A DNA stretch of 64,000 nt from Pisolithus tinctorius (lineage: Eukaryota; Basidiomycota; Agaricomycetes; Boletales; Pisolithaceae): contig JANFAH010000097.1 in assembly GCA_024663395.1 (NCBI GenBank), positions 1 to 64,000 of the forward strand. Reading direction: 5' to 3'. The notes under the pieces are model-generated. The model had not been told where the DNA came from. It worked only from the letters and a program-made list of their open reading frames with translations, and ran no database searches. The translations under genes were made by a program, and so were the position numbers. Numbering within the stretch: position 1 is the first letter of the stretch; each line of letters begins with the position of its first letter. Of this stretch, positions 45,696 through 56,002 are shown in pieces.

Positions 45696-48600
45696 TCAAT
45701 CTTCAAAGAGCTGGAGAAATAAATGATGAGATATGGGAGAAAGTGGAGGAACACATCCGAAAAGATCACTGGACCTGTCTTGAGTTGAACCTGAGGAAGT
45801 GGAAGCAGGAAAGTGGTCTGGGTATGAAACTGCTTCGAAAGGGGGAGGATGAGCTGAGGCTGAGGCAAAACTGACTGCACTGGCAAGGACATGAAGACTG
45901 GAGTTTTGTAACGCATCTGGGTCCTCTTCATCCACATCACCTGAATGGTCCTCTGCAGCTTCCTGCAAATGAGCGATCCATCCAGTTGGGGTACGACACA
46001 TGACATCATTGTTGTAAGGCTCTGGCATGGCAACTGACTCTTCACCAACAGCAGCATTAGACATGGCTGGGGGAGCTGAGGGTAGTAATGGCATAGGAAG
46101 AGTTGGACTAGATGACTGCTGATGCCTGCGTAAGTCGTCGCCGAGTTGTGCAGACTGAAGCAAGGATGGGCTAGGCAGATAGAAGCGAGAGCCAACACTA
46201 GTGTTGAACATATCAGAGTCGAGTGGCGAAAGTGTGGTGGGTATATCTGGGGATAGACTGAACAAGTGGTGGGACACGCGCAACTCGTCAACGAGTTGCG
46301 TGGACTGAGAGTCATGACCTATATCCGAGGATGAACCAGACAACTGCACATGGCTGCACAAGTCGTCGTCGAGTTGCGCAGACTGATGACGGGTGGATGG
46401 ACTGGGTGCATATGGATCCCTGCACAACTTGTCGTCGAGTTGTGCGGACTGAGAGTCATGGCAAGCATCATGGGAAGTAGGGGCAACTGAACCGCAGTAG
46501 GAAGTATTGAAGATGGAGAACGTAGCTTCAGAGTCTGGAGTGACAGTGTCTCTACAGAACAGAAGTGAAGCCTGGTGGGAACCATTGGTGGGCTCTTCCT
46601 GAATGATAACTGGATCTGGGGATGGGGGAGAGGGAGTCTGAGGTGGAGCAGTAATGCCATTAGAAAGTACGTGTGAAGCAGGTAGACTCAAGTCAGATGG
46701 CAGGTCTGGAGGTGGAGATCCATTGCTCTGAGTGGGAGATGCCTGTGGGAGTAGACGAGGATAGAACCTGACATAGGCAGAACCTTCAAGCTCATGGTAA
46801 TGCTCAAGTGGGGCAGGAACCTGTCGGACTAAGCGAACATCAAGCATAAGGAAGTCTTGGAAGTAGACTCCTGATTCATCAGTACCTCTTTCTCCAGCAA
46901 GTGCATGGTTTGAGTCAAGATAAAGGGAGGACAGATGGGGAGTGCGATGAGCAAGGCTAGTAAGAAGCGAGACAAGTGACTGGCGCTCTTCTCTTCTGAT
47001 CTGGCGACGAATCTGGGCAAGGGTAGGATTATCCTCCAATCCACTCACATCAGTGGACTGTAACTCCTGGGTAAGCTGACCAACAAACTCCAAAGGAAAG
47101 GGACTGGTAGGAGGTGGGAATGCTTGGACTGGAATGGGATGGAACACAGGAAAGGCTGAGGCAACATCAAACCCATCTGGGGGCGATTCAGGATACAGCA
47201 GAGTAGAATCAAGCGACCGAGGGGGTGACTGCGAAGTTGATGGGGGTGGAGCGAAGACAATGGGTGAGACATGATGAGGGGTACCAACTGCTACATCTCT
47301 CATAGGTTCATCGGCTTCTTGCTGAGAATGGACAGGCTCTAGAGTCGCCATAAGAGTATCTGCAACAGACCCAAGCTGGCCTTCAGTAACACACATCTCC
47401 AGGGGGCGATCTGAATCAGCTCCAAAGACAACATAAGTTCCAGACTCTCTTTCAACAATGCTAACCGAGTTCCCAAGAGCCCAAGGACGACCAAGGAGGA
47501 GATCAAAGCCTGCATTAGTGTCTGGGGCAACGAATAGATTGGTCCAAGTCCTGGCAGCACCACAGAAAAGAGGGACATCTTGAACTAGACCCTTCAGAGT
47601 AGAGATACCTCCTTTTGCATCTTGCATATTGATGGTCTGTGACATATCGATGGGCATGCGAATGACTGACTGGGCTATACCAGCACGAACAACATTGAGG
47701 GTAGATCCAGAGTCAATGACACCTGTTACACGACGACCATTGCAAGTCAGATTGATAGTGATGAGGGGGCTAGAAGTCAAGGCCAAGTAGGAGGATGCAG
47801 GAGGAGTTCCTTCAACAGCAGTAACAGATTTGACAGGCTGAGCCAGGGGCTGTCTCTTGAATCGCATAAGCTCCTGAAGGTGCTGAGAAACATCCCTAGA
47901 TGATCCAATGACCTCCCCAACAGATACAGTCAAGGGAGTAGAAAGAATGCGCTCTACAATGGCTTTAGAGTTGGCAGACTGCGAAAGCGATGAAGACAGG
48001 GAAGTGGTAGGAGGGGGCTTGGATTTCTTAGACCTGTCTGCAGAATCAGTGGCTTGACCAGATGGCTTTGGGACAGTGGCATCTTCCATGACAGCATCAT
48101 CTCTAGTTCCATCAAAGACAGTGGGATGGACGTCAACTGGTACAAAGGCAGGGGCAAGTGGTACCTTCTGTGGAGCAGGGATGGATGCAGAGGATGAGGG
48201 CTTTGGCTCCTGACTCTCTTTCTCCTTGCCATGCGAACGAGGCGGGACAAGGACACTGTCAAAGACAGCCTTTCTCTTTTCTTTGGTAACCTTGTTAGAA
48301 CGATCCACAGCAGCAACAAGGGGTTCTTCTTCCAACTCATAAATCTCGGCACTAGACTCTTCTTCAGCCTCTTCATGGATAACAAAGCGAACTGCATTGG
48401 CAGGCTGAGCAGCAGCTTTAGTGCGCTCATAGGCTTGCAGGATAGTCTCTTCTCCATTGCGATAGATGCGCTGTCCATTGGGGTAAATGACTCGATGGTT
48501 TTCATCACGTGCCAAAGAACCCTTCTGAATGAGATCATTAATAGCCTGGCAACTCTCAACACCATGGCCTTCAACACCACAGCCATAACAAGTGATGGTC

Positions 48601-49637
48601 CTTCTAGCAGGACAGGTCTGGGATGAGGAAGTAGCAGCAGGGGCAGTGGATGCAGGAGTAGATGCAGGAGCAGGACGAAGGGAAGGAGCACGAAGCACCT
48701 TTGCAGCATCAGGATCCATCTTGATAGCACGATAGTAGAGGAGGGAGTAGTCTGGGTCACTGAGTGACATGCAAGAGAGGGACTTGATTAGGGTCTCAAC
48801 CTCATCTTGCTTGCGAGCAGTAGGACCTTCTTTCTCCAAATTTTCAAGGTTTCTTCTGGCTTCATGGGAAGGGAGCAAAGGGCGAACACTGTCATCTCTT
48901 CCATCTGAGCGATGAGAAGCATTAGGCTGGGCCTGAGGAGCAGGGGCAGCACAAGGGCCAAGGAAGTCAAGGTCATCTGCATCAAAGCGATCATGGCGAA
49001 GGACCTCTTCAGCTGACTGGCATACATCATCATAGGGGAATGGCCTGCTGATGTCAAGGTTGGGATCCTTTGTCCTGAGACGAGTTTCAACCAAGCCACG
49101 AAAGACTGGGGACAAACCAGCCCAAAAGTAGCGATTATATTCATCAACCGATATCCTTCCTTTATTCTTCAACCAACCTCCAATGCAAATGAAGCCACGG
49201 TTGTAAGCCCTAAAGTCTTGAAGAGTCATGATGGGCTGCATCCTAGACTCCAAAGCAAAGCTCTTGAGATGCCTTTCAAAGAACCTTTCATCTGACAGAT
49301 CAGCATCAAAGTACTTGAGGAGATCAGCCTTCAAGTTAGCCCAATCAGGAGTGTAGTAGTGAGCCATTCCTTCAATGATCTCCCGAACACAAGCATTGCA
49401 GTACTGGAGGATTGACTCGACCATTTCCTGGTCAGAAGTGACATTGTGGTAGGCACAGAGATGTTCATAGTGGTCCAAGAAAGAGCGAACATGGGTATGG
49501 TCTCCTTGGAAGAGTTCTGGAGCAGACTTCATGCCAAGCAAGGGCATAGTGAGGACAGAGCGAGCAGGGGGAGCAGCCATAGCCACTGGAACTGCTGATG
49601 ATGTAGGAGGATAGATAGTGGGGATGGTGGATGACAT
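45696..49637 (-). CDS. gypsy Gag-protease polyprotein
   Basis: 1,313-residue ORF just inside the 5' LTR. Order: short leader; capsid-like Gag (LGMKSAPELFQGDHTHVRSF, LKYFDADLSDERFFERHL); zinc knuckle CYGCGVEGHGVESC; acidic/Pro linker; retropepsin-like protease around 47,710 with VIDSGSTLNVVRAG (DSG active site) and LLLGRPWAL; then a long Pro/Ser-rich tail. The tail contains several copies of an SAQLDD-x-LC-like peptide, encoded by the palindromic motif. ORF intact. Length is large for gypsy Gag because of the linker and tail. Confidence 0.9.
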   Translation of the reverse strand: MSSTIPTIYPPTSSAVPVAMAAPPARSVLTMPLLGMKSAPELFQGDHTHVRSFLDHYEHLCAYHNVTSDQEMVESILQYCNACVREIIEGMAHYYTPDWANLKADLLKYFDADLSDERFFERHLKSFALESRMQPIMTLQDFRAYNRGFICIGGWLKNKGRISVDEYNRYFWAGLSPVFRGLVETRLRTKDPNLDISRPFPYDDVCQSAEEVLRHDRFDADDLDFLGPCAAPAPQAQPNASHRSDGRDDSVRPLLPSHEARRNLENLEKEGPTARKQDEVETLIKSLSCMSLSDPDYSLLYYRAIKMDPDAAKVLRAPSLRPAPASTPASTAPAATSSSQTCPARRTITCYGCGVEGHGVESCQAINDLIQKGSLARDENHRVIYPNGQRIYRNGEETILQAYERTKAAAQPANAVRFVIHEEAEEESSAEIYELEEEPLVAAVDRSNKVTKEKRKAVFDSVLVPPRSHGKEKESQEPKPSSSASIPAPQKVPLAPAFVPVDVHPTVFDGTRDDAVMEDATVPKPSGQATDSADRSKKSKPPPTTSLSSSLSQSANSKAIVERILSTPLTVSVGEVIGSSRDVSQHLQELMRFKRQPLAQPVKSVTAVEGTPPASSYLALTSSPLITINLTCNGRRVTGVIDSGSTLNVVRAGIAQSVIRMPIDMSQTINMQDAKGGISTLKGLVQDVPLFCGAARTWTNLFVAPDTNAGFDLLLGRPWALGNSVSIVERESGTYVVFGADSDRPLEMCVTEGQLGSVADTLMATLEPVHSQQEADEPMRDVAVGTPHHVSPIVFAPPPSTSQSPPRSLDSTLLYPESPPDGFDVASAFPVFHPIPVQAFPPPTSPFPLEFVGQLTQELQSTDVSGLEDNPTLAQIRRQIRREERQSLVSLLTSLAHRTPHLSSLYLDSNHALAGERGTDESGVYFQDFLMLDVRLVRQVPAPLEHYHELEGSAYVRFYPRLLPQASPTQSNGSPPPDLPSDLSLPASHVLSNGITAPPQTPSPPSPDPVIIQEEPTNGSHQASLLFCRDTVTPDSEATFSIFNTSYCGSVAPTSHDACHDSQSAQLDDKLCRDPYAPSPSTRHQSAQLDDDLCSHVQLSGSSSDIGHDSQSTQLVDELRVSHHLFSLSPDIPTTLSPLDSDMFNTSVGSRFYLPSPSLLQSAQLGDDLRRHQQSSSPTLPMPLLPSAPPAMSNAAVGEESVAMPEPYNNDVMCRTPTGWIAHLQEAAEDHSGDVDEEDPDALQNSSLHVLASAVSFASASAHPPPFEAVSYPDHFPASTSSGSTQDRSSDLFGCVPPLSPISHHLFLQLFED
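46128..46445. repeat. cluster of four palindromic 24-base motifs in gag
   Basis: Copies at 46128-46151, 46278-46301, 46356-46379 and 46422-46445, all variants of GCACAACTCGTC-GACGAGTTGTGC, spaced 66-150 bases. In protein they give SAQLDD/STQLVD-type repeats. The same motif is in both LTRs and in pol. Confidence 0.85.
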
Positions 49638-49717
49638 AGAAGCAAGATATCAAGTGGGTTTCTAGAGACAAGTTTCAATAGGCTGAGTGAATAGGGTTCT
49701 TGATCCAGGAATAACCA

Positions 49718-49736
49718 CCCCTCGCAGTGGGCTCCA
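49718..49736 (-). promoter_or_regulatory. primer-binding site of the gypsy element
   Basis: Two bases inside the 5' LTR; plus-strand CCCCTCGCAGTGGGCTCCA, ending in CCA like a tRNA 3' end. The primer tRNA was not identified. Confidence 0.7.
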
Positions 49737-49738
49737 GA

Positions 49739-51614
49739 TGTGAGTCAAAGTGTGGAATGCTGGTGAAAACCAAACAAATCCAACACCAAAAGACAAATAA
49801 AAGCGAGTGGTGGTTTGCCTCCGCGGAACCTGGAGTGCAGAGAAACCTAAAGTGGGGGGAGTTTCAATGGCAGGTGCTCCTAGCACAAGTCGTCGACGAG
49901 TTACGCAGGAGTAGATGAATGGATGATGTCTGAGGAGGGGATGCTGAACAGAGCAGGGGTGTTCAGCCGAAAGGACTTGGGAGTAAATGGATTTCGATAG
50001 GATGTGCTCCTGGCGCAAGTCGATGACGAGTTACACAGGAGTGGATGGATGACTAAACAAGAGGTTGCTGACTAAGCACTGATGATACTGCTGATGATGA
50101 ATAGAGGTAGATAGACCCTTGATGGAGCCTCAACTACCAATGATATAAATGAAGACAGATAGACTCTTCCGAATGAGCCTCAACTGTCGACGACGAGATA
50201 TGCTGAGCTGAGCTGACTTCTGAGTGACTTCTTGATTGATTCTTGATTGATTCTTGATTGATTCTCGGTAGCTAAGTACATGGGGGTTTATATACTATGG
50301 GGGGAGCACAGCTTGTGACAAACAAGGCACAAACACTTGGTAAGTAATGAGTAAGGACTGAGTAATCATGATGAGTAAGCGAGAAATGAAAAGTAAGCAA
50401 GCAAAGAAGATTGGTAAGTATTGGCAATGAACGAGTCAAGGATAGTCAAAATATCACAGAATGAGTCAAATGGAGTCAGAAACTGAGTAAGCGCACTGAT
50501 ATCACATTAGGGGGTGGCGATGCAAGTCAGATCTCGGTGGAGACATCTCTAGATCCAAAGATGGCATGACAGATGGATGGTGTTTCCAGATAGGGAAGTA
50601 TTAATTCCAGAATTGAAGGGCATGAGTCAGGCGTCAAAGGGGGCTAGGGCGTTGGGGGTCTGTGGGGCAATGAGAGCATACGCGATCGCGTCTCCCACCC
50701 TTCCATCCTCTCAGCGAAGTTAACAAAAACTTCATGAATGGGGCTCTGATGGAGGAGGAGGAGAAGGGGGAACGTCTTCTGCTGGATCTTGCAGTAAGAA
50801 GGCAAGATGCATGTCATACTCGTCATGAATGCGATCAGGGAGGCTGGAGGACAGTAGATTATACTGCAGCTGTCGCAATGCGGGAAGAATGATGGACGAG
50901 ATCGGAATAAAGACGGTGCAGGGAGCAGGGAGGAACGATCCATATGCTTCATCAAGAGGGGAGACTGAAACGACCACATAAGACCTTTCTAACCGAGTGA
51001 CAGACCTGAGGCGACCAAAGAACGTCCTTCTGGAAGTCATACTGACAAGGAGAACATGCTGACCAAGCTGCATGGGACGAGATGGGGCTGACAATGACAG
51101 GATGAACCAGGGGGCTTCAGGACGGAAGCTGGTGGGAACGCCTGGCAGATATACGTAGCCACTGTCTCTGGCAAATGAGACAAGCGAGATGACCGACGAA
51201 GAGGTGGCCATGATTGATGGACTTTGTGAAATGAGTGTCTGATGGATGGAGTGCTGTAGAAACGTGCAGGGTGCGAGGATCCTCTCCAAATTTGGAAGGA
51301 AGAATCGTGGGGCTGAGCACTTTAAGCGAGCATGGGAATGGAGTTGATATCTTTGGAAGTGGTGGAGATACGACGAAAACCGGAATGCCGTACACGGGCG
51401 CTAAAAACCTTTAATGCGCGCTTAACTCGCTTCCTCTTTTCTCTTTAGCACTGACGACTCGTTCTTGTGTGAAGGATGACTGTTCACGTCCAACAGTCTT
51501 TCTACGCATGAGGCCTTTAGTCTTCATCTGCATGCTTGGGCATTGTGCACAACTCGTCAACGAGTTAGGCAGAGTCAGCTGTAACCATGTCCACAACACC
51601 TTTGGTGTGTGACA
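49739..51614 (-). repeat. 5' LTR of the gypsy element
   Basis: 1,876 bases, partner of 35992-37867. Palindromic motif copies at 49877-49911, 50007-50041 and about 51545-51572. TATA box at 50287-50294. Confidence 0.95.
50732..51289 (-). CDS. 185-residue ORF inside the 5' LTR
   Basis: Identical to the ORF at 36985-37542 in the 3' LTR; see that entry. Here it lies upstream of the TATA box that would drive the element. Confidence 0.4.
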   Translation of the reverse strand: MERILAPCTFLQHSIHQTLISQSPSIMATSSSVISLVSFARDSGYVYLPGVPTSFRPEAPWFILSLSAPSRPMQLGQHVLLVSMTSRRTFFGRLRSVTRLERSYVVVSVSPLDEAYGSFLPAPCTVFIPISSIILPALRQLQYNLLSSSLPDRIHDEYDMHLAFLLQDPAEDVPPSPPPPSEPHS

Positions 51615-54600
51615 GCGTACGATCCACATCCCTGTATCCACATCTGGGTCATCCCTGACACGGTCAAACCACTGCACTACTGCGCATGGGTAACGCTTGC
51701 TTTGGGAAACGAAGGAAAAAAACCCAAGGATATGCACAACATCCAAACCATGCATCCCCTTCAGCCCTGGATTAGTATTCACAAATGCACAGTCATACCG
51801 GGGTGGCCCGTTCTGCCATGAATGACACGAGCGGATATACTCACACCGCATGCCACCAATACCACTGATATCACTTGGCGCATAGAATAGTGCAGCTGCA
51901 GAATTAACGACAGTGATTTTGTTGCCATAGATGGGGCGCTCAGATAGTGGGATGTCACAGAGATTGCGGTAGTCTTCAGTGTCAGCTTGTTGAAGCAGGA
52001 ACTCCTCCAGAATGGTAGGGAGATGCGATAGACCGAGCTCGATTGCAAGATCTGTCATGGTTCTGGCCCGCTTCATTTCTGAATGCAAGAGGTTGATTTT
52101 GTGAGCCACTGCACTACTCAGGTTAATAAGGTACATACGGGTGGTGCGAGCAAGTTCAACATGTGCCTCTATGGATGTTGGGCAGTCCACAGCCTCACCA
52201 TTGTCTTCGTTACAGGGACCGGAACCTAGGACCTGTGATGTACTGCTGTTCTCTCTGCCATCTGTTTACTTCATGTGAATATGATGAAAATCAATATGAT
52301 CGTCCAATGACTGACCTTGAGTCGAAAGGAGCTGCATAGTTGCTGTGAGGCAGTTTCCCTCTAGCATCCCTCGTTCATTGAAATCCCTTCGAGAGGCTGC
52401 CAACTTATCTAAGCGCTGATTGATAATGAGCATTTGGCCCAGTGGCTTGTTACGATTGGTCCGCCGGTACGGGTCCTTCACAGCATCGATATGCTTTGAT
52501 TCGGTGATTGATGTGCAAAGTCCGTTTGGCACCCCAAATAAACGTATAAGATCAGGGTAGTGTTTCATTGCATGCTGGCGCGGTAAGGAAAAAGTTTGAA
52601 TGGTACCCGATTGGTGAAATATTTCCCGGTACTTGTGAAAGCGGTCGATGGTATCTTGAACTGCAACCAAGGTTTCTTCAGTGAGGACATTGCGACGGAC
52701 CAGGTATGTGAACTCCAACAAAGCGCGAAATGTTCGCACAATCTCCATTGGTACATGCCCCTCAATGGCAGGTAGATACACCTATGTATCGAACGTTAAC
52801 GACAGACTGTATAAACAACCTGATCTAAAATTACCTTCATTAGTGCCTTTGAGTCGTTACCAGTCCACTGTTTGAAATGACGGCCCTCGGGAAAGCGACG
52901 GAGCCCTGCGAAAGGCACGACGGCTGCGATTCTAAGGTATCCTACATGAGGAAAGAAAGAAATGTAAATTAAAGCAGACGTACCTCCGGTCAATATCATC
53001 TAAGATCGCATTCGCCTTTGTTGTGCCATGCACAGTCTTCAAATAGCTTTCGACCCACTCGACCAAATGATCCTTGAATGTCCCTTTGATGATCTGGTGT
53101 AGTATATCAGGGGTGATGAGTTGGTATATATCGGCACAGGGAAAACTGCTGGTGAATGGCTGAAATCGGTTTTCAGGACACAGGCACAGTGGAATCTAAG
53201 TGAAACAATACTTACAATTGTATCACCCACAATGCCATATGCATCCTGTAAGGTCTTGAGATCAAACTCCTCAATCAGTGCTTCTGCATGTTTGCGACTC
53301 CGATAAAGTGCATCAGTATCAAGTTCCTGCCTCATTGCAAGACATCTGAGATTCTAGTTAGTTGATAGTAAGAGTTGGAAAGTAGAAAAACATACTTCAC
53401 ACACCACCCTCGCACAATACATGCCAGAAGGACTTGTTCCTCATAATCGGCGATATAAGGGCCAAGTCCAAAAATTACGTGGCGATAGTGTCCATCACCA
53501 AACCACATAACAGTTGGTTTGGTCATCGCAGGCTTGAGATTTCGAAGGATATATGCGAGTGATGAATGAAAGAGTTGGCGGCAGAATTGTTGGAATGTGT
53601 TGGTGGGCGCATGCTCTTTGTCGGCTACAAGTATATCTCTCATTAGCGCCATTACTTTCCTATGTATCTATCAGATGCACTTACTATGTGGGATTGCAAG
53701 GAAAGTGATGAGAGCGACACTATTGCAATGTGCACGACGAACTTTGTTGCTCATGTTACCTATTGAGAGGTAGAGGGGATAATAATCGTTTTGACCAGTT
53801 GTGACTGACACAGTCATCTTGTCACTGCCAAGGATGATTGGAATGAAGGTTGACCCATGCGTGGTTGAATCACGAGAAATTATGTCCTGTTATTTGCATG
53901 CCATTAGTACAGTGCTCAGAGACATAGAAGATAAAAGACGCACTGCTTGAGTCCATGCCCAATCACCAGACATGAAATCCTCCCACTGTCTCTTGTCCGT
54001 CGCACTCTCATATTCCCGAAATGGCCGGTAATCCATGTCTTTCGAAAAATCAGGTCGGGAAAGCATATCGCAAATAACATCTTTAGGGTCCCGGAACCAA
54101 ATATCGTACGCAGCGTTCATCCATGATGGGACATTATCAGTTGGTCATTCGCCGGTATAGGATATGCAAAAATTCTCCCACTGTACATCACCAAGTATAG
54201 TGCGATCGATCGTCTTGTACATTTCGGTGCTATCTTTGAAGATGGGCTGGCTGCCAGCGCTGAGAAGTGTCGCATTCCAGAGATCTAGTAACTCATTAAT
54301 ATTGGCTGCAGACATCTGGCTGCGGGTGAACAGGAAGTCAGCTAGCTCGAACTCCAGACGACTGGAGTATGGCAACCAATCGTTAGGTTGCTTTTCAGAA
54401 GGAGTTTGTGGGGATGACTGTCCAACTGGGAGGGGGTTTCCAGATGAATCACAAGGCTGCCCTGTCAAATAATACATCAGTAAATACTTAATTTTTCACC
54501 CATACTGCATACCAGTGAGGTTTGGGTGATAGTTCCGATAATACTTGTTGCCTTGTCCAACAAACTCTGCCAGAAGGGTTGGATTCGAAGGGCTTGTGGA

Positions 54601-54795
54601 TGGGTCACTATAGTCGTCGTCGTCCAGTCGGAACTGGAATTGTTCCTCTTCAGGCGATGGTACCTGATCTGGCTGTTCTACCTGCACAGGGATGTTGATA
54701 AGTGGAAATACTGGGTGGTATACATTGACATGCTGGGTTAGGCCCAACTTGTTTCTGAACCATCGACGGCAGCCAGGTTTTGTGCAGGGAATCAT
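51615..54795 (-). CDS. Plavaka transposase, main part (3' end displaced by the retrotransposon)
   Basis: Multi-exon gene from ATG 54795; introns not all resolved. Order: C2H2 finger CTKPGCRRWFRNKLGLTQH; acidic linker; NDWLPYSSRLEFELADFLFT; QMSAANINELLDLWN; YKTIDRTILGDVQW; WMNAAYDIWFRDPKDVICDM (54,120-54,050); STTHGSTFIPIILGSDK; YYPLYLSIGNMSNKVRRAHC; ILRNLKPAMTKPTVMWFGDG; DLKTLQDAYGIVGDTI; TPDILHQIIKGTFKDHLVEW; FPEGRHFKQWTGNDSKALMK; YLPAIEGHVP; ITESKHIDAVKDPYRRTNRN; then SKRYPCAVVQWFDRV to MWIVR at the insertion point. These are the hallmark blocks of Plavaka transposases of Agaricomycetes. The last about 70 residues lie at 35778-35991. Inactive as it stands. Confidence 0.9.
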
Positions 54796-54964
54796 ATCTG
54801 AAAGAAAAATGATGAGTAATGGGAGTTACTGTGGGACAGCAAAGATTTGCCGACTGAACATAGAATCGAACTAAGCCAAAAGAGACGGCAGTGGGCGTAC
54901 CTTTTTTTCTGTCTCTTCGTCTTCCACCTTCACGCACAGCCAACAACCCTTTGCACTGCAAGAT
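54796..54964. promoter_or_regulatory. divergent promoter between transposase and partner ORFs
   Basis: 169 bases between the transposase start (54795, minus) and the first plus-strand ORF (54965). Confidence 0.45.
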
Positions 54965-55958
54965 ATGGACAACCAACCAGCTGCGGAGTGCCCACAGGAG
55001 ACACTTGCGAGTGGTTGCCCAAAGCGCCAGGTGGCTAATGTGCATCCCGGTAGGATCGTCCTCGACAACCAACCGAGAAGACAGACGAGTGCGGAGAAGG
55101 AAGCTAACAATGAACGCACCCGGGAAGCCCTTGCCAAAAAGGTTGCAGCACTGAAGAGAGGTTATCAACGGATTGGCAAAATCGAGGATGAAATGGAGGT
55201 CAACCAAAGTGGTGTCGCCACTGGCACTAAGCCCATCAAGCCATGTCCTCGTCCTCGTCCTCGCGCTGTTGGCAGGCAAAGAAATGAGAGTGATGGTGGT
55301 ATCTATCATGCTTAACCAAGAAAACATGAGGCTGATTTTTTTTGTAGGGACAAATGAGCCACTTGCCCCCCTAGCTGACGTGGAAGACAATGCTGGACCT
55401 GTAGTGATGAAGGGGAAAGGGACAAAAGCAGCAAAGGCAAAATCACTGCGTGAAGCGATAATCTCCACGCGCAACAAAGTATCTCCACCATCAACATGTG
55501 ACAATAGCATCAGCGCTAGTACTGGTTTGATGTGCGTCTTACTTCTTAACATGTTCCTCCTAACTGAGGCAACTCTTTTCTTTGCGAATGTCCTAACAAC
55601 TGCTAGCTCTGACGATAAACTGACTTTATCTAAGCGTGTCAAAAATTGGGTGAACATCGTCGACACAAGCTCTATGCGATCTTCGAGTGCCAGTGCCAGT
55701 CCTCGCACATCAGCTGCACCACCTCTGTCCACAAGTACCCTCACTACAAGTACTACCAACATTGAGTTCCGTGTATTCAATCTCGGCTCTCCACTGCCAA
55801 ATGATCCCCAATACAACTATGAGTTCGAATCCCAACTACCAGAAAACTTCAACTCACTACCTGATCACAAAGATGGAGAAGCTAGTGGGCCAGTGAGACC
55901 TCTGGCTTTGGATGTCCCCGCTCTTCAAAATGTTATCATTGAGTATCTTTCACACTGA
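54965..55958 (+). CDS. Plavaka partner ORF 1, unknown function
   Basis: Exons inferred 54965-55298, 55348-55531, 55607-55958; about 289 residues. Basic, Gln/Lys-rich N-terminus with a possible short coiled coil (EKEANNERTREALAKKVAAL), a run of Pro-Arg (KPCPRPRPRA), then GTNEPLAPLADVEDNAGPVV, Ser-rich linker and an acidic end (FESQLPENFNSLPDHKDGEA). No known domain. The last exon may instead splice to partner ORF 2, since only 44 bases separate the stop from the next ATG and a GTGAGA donor lies at about 55890. Confidence 0.6.
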
Positions 55959-56002
55959 AACGGTTTTTACTCATGCAATGGTAGTCTCAGTGTGCTGCCG
56001 CA

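Larger units (their letters stand above)
35992..51614 (-). mobile_element. Ty3/gypsy-type LTR retrotransposon, 15.6 kb including a nested insertion
   Basis: Identical-length LTRs of 1,876 bases (35992-37867 and 49739-51614), beginning TG and ending CA, flanked by the 4-base duplication GCGT (35988-35991 and 51615-51618). Transcribed on minus: 5' LTR, primer-binding site, gag with zinc knuckle and protease, reverse transcriptase, RNase H, integrase, 3' LTR. Domain order RT-RNase H-integrase defines Ty3/gypsy (Metaviridae-like). It sits inside the Plavaka transposase gene and is itself split within RT by the element at 40675-44739. LTRs differ at five sites by eye, so the insertion is recent. 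Confidence 0.93.

Noticed and set aside
45696..46460. CRISPR-like reading of the regularly recurring 24-base motifs
   Set aside because: A eukaryotic retrotransposon, irregular spacing, copies inside coding sequence and LTRs, no spacers.
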